DNA of 20,882 bases, taken from Streptomyces sp. NRRL F-5630 (lineage in GTDB: Bacteria; Actinomycetota; Actinomycetes; Streptomycetales; Streptomycetaceae). The translations under genes and the position numbers were made by a program. The stretch spans positions 1-20,882 of the forward strand of contig NZ_JOGO01000091.1 in NCBI RefSeq assembly GCF_000719475.1, given 5' to 3'. This document shows, one piece after another, positions 6,387 through 18,300 of the stretch; within the stretch, counting starts at the first letter, position 1, and the number at the start of each line of letters is the position of its first letter. The notes below the pieces were generated by a model, which saw nothing but the letters and a program-made list of their open reading frames with translations, was not told the DNA's origin and searched no databases.

Positions 6387-9300
6387 TTACGCACGGTCGT
6401 TCAGTATGTGGCGGAGTTTGTCGGCCAGGGAACCGGACGGCTCCAGGCCCCGCGCGCGGAACCAGGCGTCGACCAGGCGCTCCAGCCGGTCGGCCGTCAG
6501 GACACCGTCGTCCGAGGCGGGCAGACCGTCCAGGCCCGGTGTATCCAGCGGGCCCAGGGCCCTCAGCGCGTCCAGGACATCCTCCAGGACGTCCCGGTGC
6601 TCCGCCGACCACTCGGCCACCGCCGGATCGGCCGGGTCGGCCGGTTCGTCCCGCTCCGCGCCCGCCGGCCAATCCGCCGTGTCCGCCGCGTGCTCGTCGG
6701 GGAACTTGCCGTCGACGGCCACGTGCTCCCGCAGCTCCGCCTCGGTCAGCGGGGCGATATTCCGGTAACGGCCCCAGTTGCCGACGTAGTCGAGGTCGGC
6801 CGGCACCGCCTCACCGCTCTGCCTCAGCCGGTCGAGGACGAGCTGGGAGCCCCGCATGATCTCGTCCAGCGAGTGGTGCCTCGCTTGCAGCATCTCGGCC
6901 ATCAGCGCGAGGCGCACCAGGCCCAGGTCGACGTCCAGTCCCCACGCGTCGCGCATCTTCGCGGCCTGCGACATCAGCCGGTGGGACGAGCCCGAGGTGC
7001 CGGCCAGGACCAGGCCGCCGTTCCGCTCGGCCTCGGACTGCGGCCGGGTGTCCATGGCGATGGCGAAGCGGTTCGTGCCCGGGATCCACGCAACGCCGTC
7101 GTCCGGCATCAGGGCCCGCTCGGCCTCGCTCAGCGGCGGCGACAGGTCCTCGGGGCGCACCGGCGTCCGCAGCGCCCGCTCGGCCTCGGCCATGCGCGCC
7201 TGCTCCTCGGGCGTCCTGTCCGGCCGCCCGGTCAGCTCCTCGTAGGCCGCCATCTCTCGCGCCCGCGGCCTCGACGCCACGTACTCGGCGGTGATCACCT
7301 CGGGCATGGGGTCGGGGCTGCCGAGCAGGTCGGAGATCAGGCCGCCCCGCCCGTCCGGTGACTGGCCGCCGATCCACAGCATGCCCATGCGTTCCCGCAG
7401 ATTGCCCGACTCCACCACCGCCAGGAGCCGGTCCCGGCCGGTGCCCACGGCGCCGTCGACGGTGCGGTCGTCCGAGCCCAGTTCCGGCCAGCGGCCCGCC
7501 CGCACGGCCCGCTCCCACAGCTCGCGCACCATCACGCCGAGCTGGGCGTTGGCCTCTTCGTGGCCGCCGAGATACCGGCCCAGCCGCTCCTCGAAGCGGA
7601 CGGCCTCCTCCATGTAGCGGATGCGGGCCCGGACCCACCCCGGCGCCTGCCCGGCCGTCGCCGTGCGCAGGACGGACACCGGCGCCAAGGACAGGGCGTC
7701 CGCCACCCGGCGCAGCCGCTCCTCGCTCGCGGCGGTGGTGTCGCCCGGCCCGTCCGGAAGTCCGGCGAGGTGGCGGTCCCCGTCCTGGACCAGGAGGGCG
7801 GTCGGTGCGCTCCGCGAGCGCTCACCGTGGAACGTCACCTCGCCGGCCGGGTCCGCCACGGCCACCGTCACGCCGAGCCCGCGTACCACCGCCGCCACGA
7901 GCGGCGCCATCGGCACGGTCCCGCCCTCGGTCCCGTAGGAGGAGTCGGCGAGCAGCACCCGGAGATGCTGGGCCGGGCTCAGGGGGACCCGCGAGGCCGG
8001 GAACCGGTCGCCGAGAAGCATCGCCTCCGCGCGCTGGGCGGTCCCGAGCCGTACCCCGATCCTGTCCAGGAGCCGCAGCGGAATGTCCCGGCTCGTGTCG
8101 AGCGGCTCCACCGGCACGTCGGACACGTCGTCGTCGGTGAGGGAACCGTCCAGCCAGCCGCGGAAGTCCTCGGCCGTCTCGATGCCCGCCTGTCCCAGGG
8201 CGTCGGCCGCCACGTACCGGAGGGCGAACAGCAGGGTGTCGACGCTCCGGTCGCCCTCACCCGGCGACTCGTGGAGGGCGAAGACGGTGCCGTCGAGTTC
8301 GGCGGCGTACGGGCCGGTGCGCCGGTAGCCGTCGACGGGCGCGGGAACCTCCGGGGCCACGGCGGTGTTCTCGTCGTTCGCCGGTGCCGGACCGGTGTCC
8401 GCGTCGTCGTGGGCGCCGGCGTCGTCGTCGTCGGTGAGTTCCACGATCCGCGGCCGCGGCTCGCCCTCGGCGTTGCGGTAGGCCGGGTGCGGGTAGGCGG
8501 GCGCCTCCCGGAACTCGTAGTCGGCGAACAGCCGCCCGGTGTTGGGCTCCGTCTCGATCTCGCGGAGGACCACGTTCAGGGCCATGCCCGGCGCGTAGAG
8601 CACCTCGTCCTCTTCGAGCCACGCCGAGAACGGCGTGACCACACGTGCGGTGGAGTGGTCCACGAACCCCCGCATCGGGTGCCGGTCCTGAGCGTCGCCG
8701 ATCTCACGGGCGTCGCCCCGCGTGTAGCCGATCGCCGTCGCCGGGTCCTCGGTGGTGCTGCGGAACCGCGGCATGTACAGCGTGTCCGCAGTGAGGAGCG
8801 GCGAGTTCCCCGGGAACTCGTCCAGACGTCCAGGCAGCCAGCCGCCCCACCACACCTGTCCGTTCAGCGGCGGCAGGATCTCCAGTGCCTCGGCCGCCAT
8901 GCCGACGTGCGCGGCCAGGCCGTCGTACACCCTGTCGGCGACCCGGTACACCTGGCGGCGCACCTCGGCGACGGCCGGGCCGGTCGCCTCCGGGCCCAGG
9001 TTCCGCAACGCGTCGACCGCGTCGAGGAGGTCCTCGTCGGAGATCAACAGCTCCGGCAGGAGCGTGTCGTCGTTCGTGGCGTCCTCCCGCGCGTACCGCC
9101 ACACCTGCTGCCTGACCATCCAGCGGCCGACGGCCTCACCGAAGCGGCCACCGGTGACGTAGGTCTTGAAGAGCGCGTGGTCCTCGCCGCTGTAGAGGAA
9201 CAGCGCGGTCAGGTGACCGGGGCTCAGGGCGCGCAGGGCCGCCACGCCGCCGTCCCCGAACCGCCGCAGCCACGCGGTGGCCACCTCGACCCGTTCCTGG

Positions 9301-12300
9301 TGGGACTCGTCGTCCGGCGTGGCTCCGGTCAGTGCCGCCCTCAGCGCCGCGCCGATGTCCTGGGGGACGGCGAGGTCGTACCTGGAGACGAAGCGCGTCC
9401 TCTTGTCGTAGACGTGGTGGTGCGGCAGGGACGGGCCGATGCCGAAGGCGCGCCCGGCCCACTGGTGCAGCCGCGCACCGTCGCGGGCGAGCGCGGCGCG
9501 CTCCGCCTCGGTGCCCAGGCCCGCCAGGTGCGAGACGCGCAGCACCTCGTGCAGGGAATGGGTGTCCGTCAGGATCGACCAGGACAGCAGCGCCTTGCGG
9601 AAGGCCGTCAGCTCGGACCTGCTCGCCCCGATCGCCCCGTACGCCTGCAACAGCCACAGGGCCGGGCCCACCGTCCCGCCGACGTGGCGGAACCCGCGCA
9701 GGTCGTGCGCGGTCCGGTACGCCCCCTGGCGGGGACCCGGCGGCCTGGGCGCGCGCGGCGAGCGGAGCCAGCCGGGCAGGGTGTGCCGCAGGGTGACGGG
9801 GCCCTGGCCGCCGTACGCCGCGTGGGCGAACGCCCGCATCAGGGCGGGCGCGGACGGCCCGGACGCCAGGAACCGGCGCACCGCGTCCGGCTGCCCCAGC
9901 CACCGCTCGGCCTCCGGCCCCTGGAAGAAGGCGGCGTCCGCGGCGGACGCGCCGTGCCGCTGCGCCAGTACGTGGTGGAGCCGGGCGACGGCCCTCGTGA
10001 CGCCCTGGACGGCCTCGGGGTCGGCGGCCAGCTTCCGCGCCAGGGTCTGCTCGAACTGGAAGCTGAGCTGTCGCCACTCCCGTTCCCGGTACAGCGGGGC
10101 GAAGCGTACGGCCTCGGGCGAGCCGGCGACCCGCCAGCCGGGCACCGACCAGGGCGGGCCGGTACGCGCGGGCGGTCCCGCCGCCACGAGGGAGGGTGCG
10201 GGCGCGGGCTCGGCCAGGCTCGGGTCCGCGCCGGCCCGGAACCGCGGGCGGACATGCAGCCAGCCCGTGGCACCCCCGTCGGCGGACTCCAGGAGGTGGA
10301 TCTCGGCCGTCGGATCACCCTCCTCGTCCTCGCCGGGCGTGACCGCCGTCCGGCCGGTGTTGAGGTACACGTCCAGGCCGGTGAAGTCGGCGATCCCCTG
10401 GGCTCGTTCGACGGCGCGCCGCAGGCTGTCGTCCTGTCCCTGGGGCGCGGTGGCGGCCCCGGTGGCGGCGCGGGGTCCGGTGGCGGGGCGGCTCCCGGTG
10501 TCGCAGGCGAGGACCGTGATGCTGGTGAAGCCCGCCGCGGGCAGGTCCTGGCCCAGGACGTGCCCCACCATCTCGCTGTCCGCGCCGATGGGCATGTCGT
10601 TCCGGCCGGCGACGGCGTAACCGCCCTCCCGGCCGTGGGACGTCCAGAAGAACGTGCCGGATTCTCCCGTGGCGGGGAGCGGACGCCGCACGGCCACGTG
10701 TTCCCCGGCGGGGCCGCGGCTCCACTCGGTGTAGTGCGTGGCCTGGGGCAGGTGGCCGTAGAAGGGCTCGCGCAGCGCCCAGTCGCGCCGGGTGAAGGAC
10801 GCCTTCCCGACCGTCCGGCCGTCCTCACGGATCTCCTGGACGGCGATCGCTTCCGCGGAAGGCGCGGTCTCGTGGCCCGCCCACGGGGTGTTCCAGTAGT
10901 CGGACCTCGGATACGCGGGGGCCGGTGCGTCGAAGCGGTCGTCGTCTCCGAGGCGGGAATCGGCGTCCGAGTACCCGTCGCTGTCCGAGGCCTCGGCGTC
11001 GGACAGGTCGGAGTCGGAGCGACCGAGGTCGAACAGGGCGTCCACCGAGTCCTCGAACGCGGCCGGGGCGTAGGGCAGCGGGTCGGCCTGGGACGCCGTG
11101 GGGAGGCCGTCGGGCAGCGGGGTCGCCTCCTCGGCCACCTCGCTCAGCATCGGAGGGCGCAGGCGGGTTTCGACGAGCCGCCGGCTGACGACGTCGAACC
11201 TCATGCCCGGCGGGTACAGCGCCTCGCCTTCCGACAGGTGCTTGAGGAAGGGCGTGCCGTCGCGCGCCGTCGAGTTCCTGACCTCGATCAGCCTGCGGTG
11301 CGTACGCGCGGGAACCGCCCTGTCGCCCAGGGCGAAGTCGGTCGCCTCCTCGATCCGCAGCGACGTGCTGCGGAAGAACGGTACGTCGATCGTCCCGGCG
11401 CCGTACACGGGACCGTTCTCGGCCGGCGCGTCCAGGGGCCCGGGCGCCCCCCGCTCGCCCCACCAGACGGTCCGCCCGACGGACGGCAGGATCTCCAGCG
11501 CCTCGATGGCCATGTCGATGTGCAGCTTCAGCTCGTCGTGCAGCCGGTCGGCCATCATGTCCACGCGGCGCCGCAGCCGGGCCAGCTCCGGGCTCGGGGT
11601 GTCGAGATCGGGCAGTTCGGACAGTTCCTCGTACAGATCCGTGAACTCGGGCTGGCTGACCAGGGTGAGCGGCGGCCTCTCCAGCTCCTCCTCGCGCGCC
11701 GACTCGAGGATGTAACGCCAGGCGTGGAAGCGCACCAGGTGGCGGCTGAGGCCCTGGCCCAGCCGTTCGCCGTTGAGCACCGCCTTCATCAGCCGGTAGT
11801 CGTACGAGCTGTAGAGGTACAGGGCCGTGATGTGGGCCGGGGTGAGCCGGCTGAGCGCGTCGGCGCCCCGGTCGCCGTACTGCTCCATCCACTCGGCCAT
11901 GACCTGGAGCCTGCGGGAGGAGCCGGACGGCACTTCGCCGCTGAGCACCGCGTCGGCCATCTTGACGAGGGCGTCCGGCACGGCCATCGTCCCGGTGAGC
12001 TCGAACGGGAATGTCATGCGCTGCTGGTAGAGGTCCTGGTGCGGGGGGAGCAGGGCGTCGAGCGTGTCCCTGTCGATCTCGGGGCTGATCAGCCCGCTCT
12101 CGAGGAAGTGACGCACCGTCCAGGCGTGCAGCGAGGCACCGTCCCGGGTGACGGCGGCGCGCTCGTCCGCGGCACCCATCCCGATCAGGTGGGAGGCGCG
12201 CAGGATCTCGGACAGCGACTGCAGGTCGTACGGAATCAGCCAGGTGACCAGAGCGGCCCGGAACAGCGGCAGCGAGGTGGCCGGCAGGCCGAGCGCGGCG

Positions 12301-15300
12301 GCCATCCGCAGCAGGCGCAGCGCGGGGCCGCGCTCACCGCCCACCCGGCGGAAGCCCCGGCTGTCGAAGACGGCGCGGTAGGCGCTGTCCGCGTCGACCC
12401 GCTCGTCGCCGGAGAGGGCCTCCTCGATCCGGCGGGGCAGTCCCGGGCCGGCGTAGGCGGCGCGGACGAGGGCCCGCATCAGCCCGTCGAGCGCTTCCGG
12501 CCCGGGGGGCGCGTCGAGCAGCTCCGCCCACGCGGCGGCCGGGTCCTCCGGCATCGCGTCCGGGTCGAAGAACGCGCGCACCGCCCGCTCTTCCCCGTTG
12601 CGCCCGGCGAGCTGCTCGTACACCCCGCGCGCCACCAGTGCGACCGCCTCGGTGGGTTCGGGTGCGTAGCTCAGCGCCTCGGCGAGGTTGTCCTCCCAGT
12701 CGACGGCGGCCTGCCGCCAAGCGCGCTCCCGGTAGAGGCCCGTGAAGCGCGGCGTGTCCGGGGCCCCGGCCGGCCGCCAGGAGGACACCGACCAGGGCGC
12801 TCCCTCGGCCGCGTCGATGTTTTCGAGCTGCTCCGGGGTGGCGTCCCGCATGGTTCCCGTGACGTTGAACTGCTCGGCGGACGGATAGCCGAACGCGGTG
12901 CGCCGCCCGGTTCCCGCGCCCGGGGCCGGTACGCGGGGGCCCGACCAGTTGTCCGGGTACTCCGTCACCCAGACCGTGGCCCGCCCGTCGGCGTCCTCCA
13001 GCAGGTGCGGCGACGCGCCGGACACCGCCGAGCGCCCCACCGGCAGATGGACCGGCAGCCCCGCTCCGTTCGCCAACCGCCTGGCCCGCGCCCGGGCCTC
13101 CGCCTCGCTGCCCGGCACCTCACCGGGACCGCACGCGAGCACCGTCACACTGCGGAAGCCCCGTCCTCGCGCCGACCGCAGCAGCCGCCCCGCGTACGAG
13201 CCGTCGTCCCGCCGCACGCCACCGTCCTCGGTGACCAGCGCGAGCCCTTCGGCGCCACCGTGCGACGCGAAGAAGAACGTGCCGTCGGCCGTGCCGCCGC
13301 CCGGCAGCGCCTGCTCCGTCGCGACCGGCCGGCCCGCGTCGTCCCGCTCCCACGAGACGAAGCCCGTCGCACGGTCCAGCCGGCCGTACCCGTCCTGTCG
13401 CGCCGCCCAGTCCGCGTCGTCGAACGAGGCCACGCCGATGAGCTCGCCGTCCTCCCCGTGGATCGGGCGCAGCACCGGCTCGGGCCGCTCCCCGCCCTCG
13501 ACGCCGGTGGTCCGCGGACCGATGCCGAACAGCCCGTCCGGGGAGACGAGTCCGGGAGCCCACCGAGCGGCGCCGGACGCGTCCTGACGCGGTGTCGCCT
13601 CCCGGGCGTCGATGGACTCGTACGAGGTCGTCGTCACACCGGCCGGGACGATCGTCCGGGTGGAGATGTCGAAAGAGGCGCCCGGCGGATACAGGACCTC
13701 CGTCTCCAGCGGCGAGACCACGAACGGGCTGACCTCGCGCGCCGTCGAGCGCGCCACGCGCACCAGCCCGCGATGCGAGTCCCCGGGAGTGCCCTTGCTC
13801 CGGTACATGAAGCCGAGTGCCGAATCCTGCCGCAGCGCCGTGCTCCGGAAGAACGGCACCGTGATCCGGTCCCGGCCGTACACCGGACCGTCCGTCGACG
13901 GCGCGTCCAGCGGGCCCGGCAGCCCCCGGTCGCCCCACCAGACGTCCTCGTTCACCGGGGGCAGGATCTCCAGCGCCTCGACCGCCATGTCGACGTGCAG
14001 CGACAGCTCCTCGTACACCGCGTCGGCCATCGCGTCCAGGCGGCGCCGCAGGCGGGCCACCTCGGGGGTCGATTCCTGGAGGTCGTCCGCGTCCCACATC
14101 GCGTCGTACAGGGCGACGAAGCCGTCCCGCTGGCGGAACGTCATCGGGAGCAGGTCCCAGGCGCCGACCTCGGCCATCTTCGAGATCATCGCCCAGGCGT
14201 TGAGGCGCACCAGGCGACGCCCCATCCCCGCGCCGAACCGCTCGCCGTTGAGGAACGCCTTCATCAGCCGGTAGTCGGCACCGCTGTAGAGGTGCAGGGC
14301 CGTCAGGTGCGCCGGGTCCAGCCGCTCCAGTGCTTGCCTGCCCGCGTCGCCGTAGCGGTCCAGCCACGCGTGGAGCGCCCGGCTCCGGTCCGTGTCGGCG
14401 GGCAGGGTCCCGTTGAGCGCGGCGTCGACCAGGGCCACCAGGCCCTCGGGCAGATCGAGCTTGCTGCGGGTGTTGTCCCGGCCGAACCTCATCCGCTCGG
14501 CGTACAGCGCGCGGTGCGGCGGGACGAACCGCCCGGCGGAGGGATCGCCCGGGGCGGTCCGGCCGGACGTCCTGACCGCGTCCGCCACCCAGGCGTGGAG
14601 TCCGGCGCCGTCGCGCAGCGCGAGGTCGCGTTCCGCGTCGGTTCCCAGGCCGATTCGGTGGGAGGCGCGCAGGATCTCGGGGAGCGACTGCAGGTCGGCC
14701 GGGATCGCCCAGGCGACGAGCGCGTCGCGCAGCGCGAGCAGTTCGGCGGGTGACGCGCCGAGCGCCGCGTAGGTGCGCAACAGCCGGAGCGCGGGCCCGT
14801 GCTCGCCGCCCACCCGGCGAAGTCCCCGGCTGTCGTGCACTTCGCGGTAGGCGCTGCCCGCCGTGTACCGCCCACGGCGGCCGGCCGGACGGACCAGGGC
14901 CTCGGCCGCCTCGCGCGGCAGCCCCGGACCCGCGTACGAGGCGTACGTGAGCGCGGTCATCAGCTCGTCGACGGCGAGCGGTCCCGGGGGCAGCGTACGC
15001 AGCCGCTCCAGCTCCGCGGCCGGGTCCGCCGGGATCGCGTCCGGTGCGAAGAAGACGCGCTGGGCCGCGTGCTCGCCGTGGCGGGCGGCGAGTTCGTCGT
15101 ACATACGGGACACCGCGTCGCGGACGGTCTCGGTGAGCCCGTCGGTCCGGCCCGTGTGCTCGGCGAACGCGAGCTCCAGGTCGGCACTGCGACGCCGCCA
15201 CGCCCGGTCGCGGTACATGCTCGCGAACCGCACCGCGCCGGGTGATCCGGCGGGCCGCCAGGACGGCACCGCCCAGCCCGGAGAGTCGTCGGAGGCGGTC

Positions 15301-18300
15301 CCGGTGCCCGTGGGACCGGCGGTGTCGTCGGCGGTGCCCGCCTCCGGGGTGTCCGCCTGACCTGCCGGGGACACGCGAGTGGCGTTGATCTGGACGGGGA
15401 CCGGATACGCGAGGACGGAGCGCTCGCCCCCCTCGACGGAACCGCTGCCGTCGCGGCCGCTGCCGTCCGGCCCCGCGCCCTGTCGGACCGCGTCGGCCGA
15501 GCCGGCGCCAGGCGAGGTTCCGGGCGCGAAGTGGAATGTCCCGACGCCTGAGTCGTGCCGGGTCAGCGGTGCCGGCCGGGACGCGGGGGCGGCGGCCGTG
15601 GTGACGGCCCCGGAGGAGGACGGCAGGACCGGCCGGGCCTTCCAGACGGTCGTCTTCCACTGCCCCAGCTTCTTCTCGCGGAGGGCCGTGATGCGCAGCG
15701 GGTCGAACGGGTCTTCCTCGAGCACGTCGAGCGGTCCGGTGTAGGCCCAGGCGTTCCGGCCGGTCCGGTCGGAGAACGCCTGCGGCCGCTTCCCTCCGTC
15801 GGCCCCGAACTCGGGCATCGGGAAGACGACGGGGGTGCCGACGCTCACCTCGGTCACCAACGGGGCGAGGTCCAGGAGGGCCCAGAGCTCCTCGTCGGGT
15901 ACGGGCATCGGAGGGTGTCCGGGCAGGTGGATCACCACGGTGCCCTGGTCGGTCCCGGTCCAGATCACTCTTGTTGCGCCCGGTGACTCGTCCGACTTCC
16001 ACTTCGCCGGGTGAGCAACGGTGCGGATGGTGCCGCTGGGGCTGCCCTTCACCCGCGCGTACCACTGGTCCACGTCCACACCGTTCGGGGCCGGGCGGCC
16101 GCTCCAGTTGTAGCCGGTCGCCTCCTTGCCGTCGGTGAGGATCTCCTCGAAGGCACCCAGTTCCTTGAGGTGGTGGGCGGCGAGCGCGTGCCGGTCGGTG
16201 ATGTCCAGGCCGCTCACGTGAGCCCGTGCCGCCAGGAGCGTCAGCTCCATGACCTGGTCATCGGTCCACGGGTCCGTGGCCGCCATGTGGAGGACGCCGC
16301 GGCCCAGGTTCTCCTGGTCAGCGTCCGGTGTCCGGAACAGGACCAGGTCGGCCGCGGCCACGGTGGCCCAGAAAGCCCGTGTGATGTCCTTCGGACCCGC
16401 CTGCGTGACATCGGGCAGGTCCAGCGTGCCCTGTACGAGGGTCAGTCCGTTGCCGCCCGAGAACTCGTCGAGCGCGTACCCCAGGGCGGTGTCCCGCACC
16501 ATCTCGCCGAGCCGAGCGTCCGGGCGCGCGGCCACCAGGCCCCGGGCCGCGTCCAGGACCCCCAGGTAGGCGGACTGGTCCGGGGTGTCCCCGCCGATCC
16601 GCCGCGCGAGGAACGTCCACATCTCCATCCGGAACGGCGTGGTCGCCCGCAGGACCGGGTCGTTGAGGCGCAGGGTCTCCAGCGCGCCGATGCCCTTCAG
16701 CACCCGCTCGTACGTGCCCCCCGGCACACCGCGGTCGTCCTCGACGGCGACGCCGAACGCCTCCCGCAGCGCACGCACCAGCCGCAGCGTGGCCGCACGG
16801 GTCTCCGGCGGCACGGCACCCGGGCCGCGGTGCAGCTCCGCGTCGCGCGCCAGCTGGTCCAGCTCGTGATCCAGGGGCTCCGGGCGGACGCGGTCCACGC
16901 GACCGACCACACCTCCCGGAGTGTCCTCCACGGCGAAGTAGTCTTCGCCGACCCCGGCGATCGAGGACTTCGCCTCGACGTCCAGCCGGCCGGCGTTGGC
17001 CGTGTGCTGCGCGAGCGACAGCCCCTCGTCGTCCAGGGGGTCCTCCACACGGGGTACCGGACGGCCCTCCCACTGATCGCGGTCAGGGTCGCCGGCCGAC
17101 AGGCCGAAGCACGCCTCCAGGCCGATCCGGTGGCCGGGGGGCAGCTCCCTGACCTCGCGCAGCCCACCGATGTACCGCCCGCCGTCGGCAGCGGACAGCC
17201 ACACGGTGCGGCCGTCGCGCAGGACGAGTGACATCGCGCCCGGAGTCCCGTGGGCGTAGTACGCGTAGACCGCGCGGTCCGGGGTGAGCGCCTCGGAGCT
17301 GACGTTCTTGTCGCCGTCAGCGGTGGCCACGTAGTGGAGGAGCCGCTTCTTGCGGAAGAAGCTCCGCAGCCGGTCCTCGCGGACCGCCATGTCGTCGTCC
17401 ATCGAGATGCGGCCGAACCGCTCGCTGCGGTCGAAGACCAGGGGATGGGTGGCCACGTCGCTGTCGCGGAACAGCGTGCCGTCGAGGGCGGTCCACTCGC
17501 GGTCCTCGAACGGCGCGGGTACCGCGGGCGGGTCGAACGGCACCCAGTCGCCGTGCCAGCCCTCGGTGTTCCGGACCATCATCGTCGGCACAGAGGCGCC
17601 CAGGCCGTTGTCGTGCCGCAGGCGCCCGTCACCGCTGGGCGCCCACACCCGCCGGCCCATCCGGAGGGCGACCGCGCGCATCAGCTCCATGTACTGCGAC
17701 CCCGCGTACGGAATCGCCAGCACCACCGGCACGTGCGGCGGCAGCTTCGCCAGCTCCGGGTCGTGGGCCAGCCTCTCCGCGAACTCCTCGTGGCTCAGCC
17801 GCCGCCCGTCGAAGGCCCGGTCCCCGATCACGTACGCCTCGCCGCCCCAGGGCGCGGACTGGTCCGGCTCCTCCACCTCCGGCTTGCCCAGCCCGCCCAG
17901 GACCACCCGCACACGGTCGGTCCGCACCCGGTCGGTCAGGGTCCCCGTCAGGTCGCGTCCCCGCACCGTGCCGGAGGCGTCCCGCACCAGGGCGTTCGGG
18001 TCCACGAACGGGTCCGTGGCCTGCGTGGTGGGAGCCGTGGGGCCGAAGACGGTCGCGTCGTCCCGGGCGGTGGCCCCGAAGGCGGTGGTCCGGGCGGTGG
18101 TGGTCTGGGCGGTGGTGAGCAGCCGGGTGGCGGTGATCCAGGGGCCCGGGGCGTTGGTGGCCGGGTCGACGAGGGCGCGGATGCCGAGCGGGATCGAGGG
18201 GTCCGCGCTGGTCAGCGTCATCGGCGCGCCGTAGCCGAAGGCCGGGCGCCCGGTGCGCTGGGAGAACCGCTGCACCAGCTCGGGGCTCAGTGCCCCGTCG

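Noticed and set aside
7560..14753. Plus-strand open frame of 2,397 codons antisense to the giant gene
   Set aside because: Its translation is Arg/Gly/Pro/Val/His-rich without domains, and its triplets are offset from those of the giant gene. Long antisense frames are expected opposite high-GC Streptomyces genes, whereas the minus-strand frame shows repeated recognisable modules.
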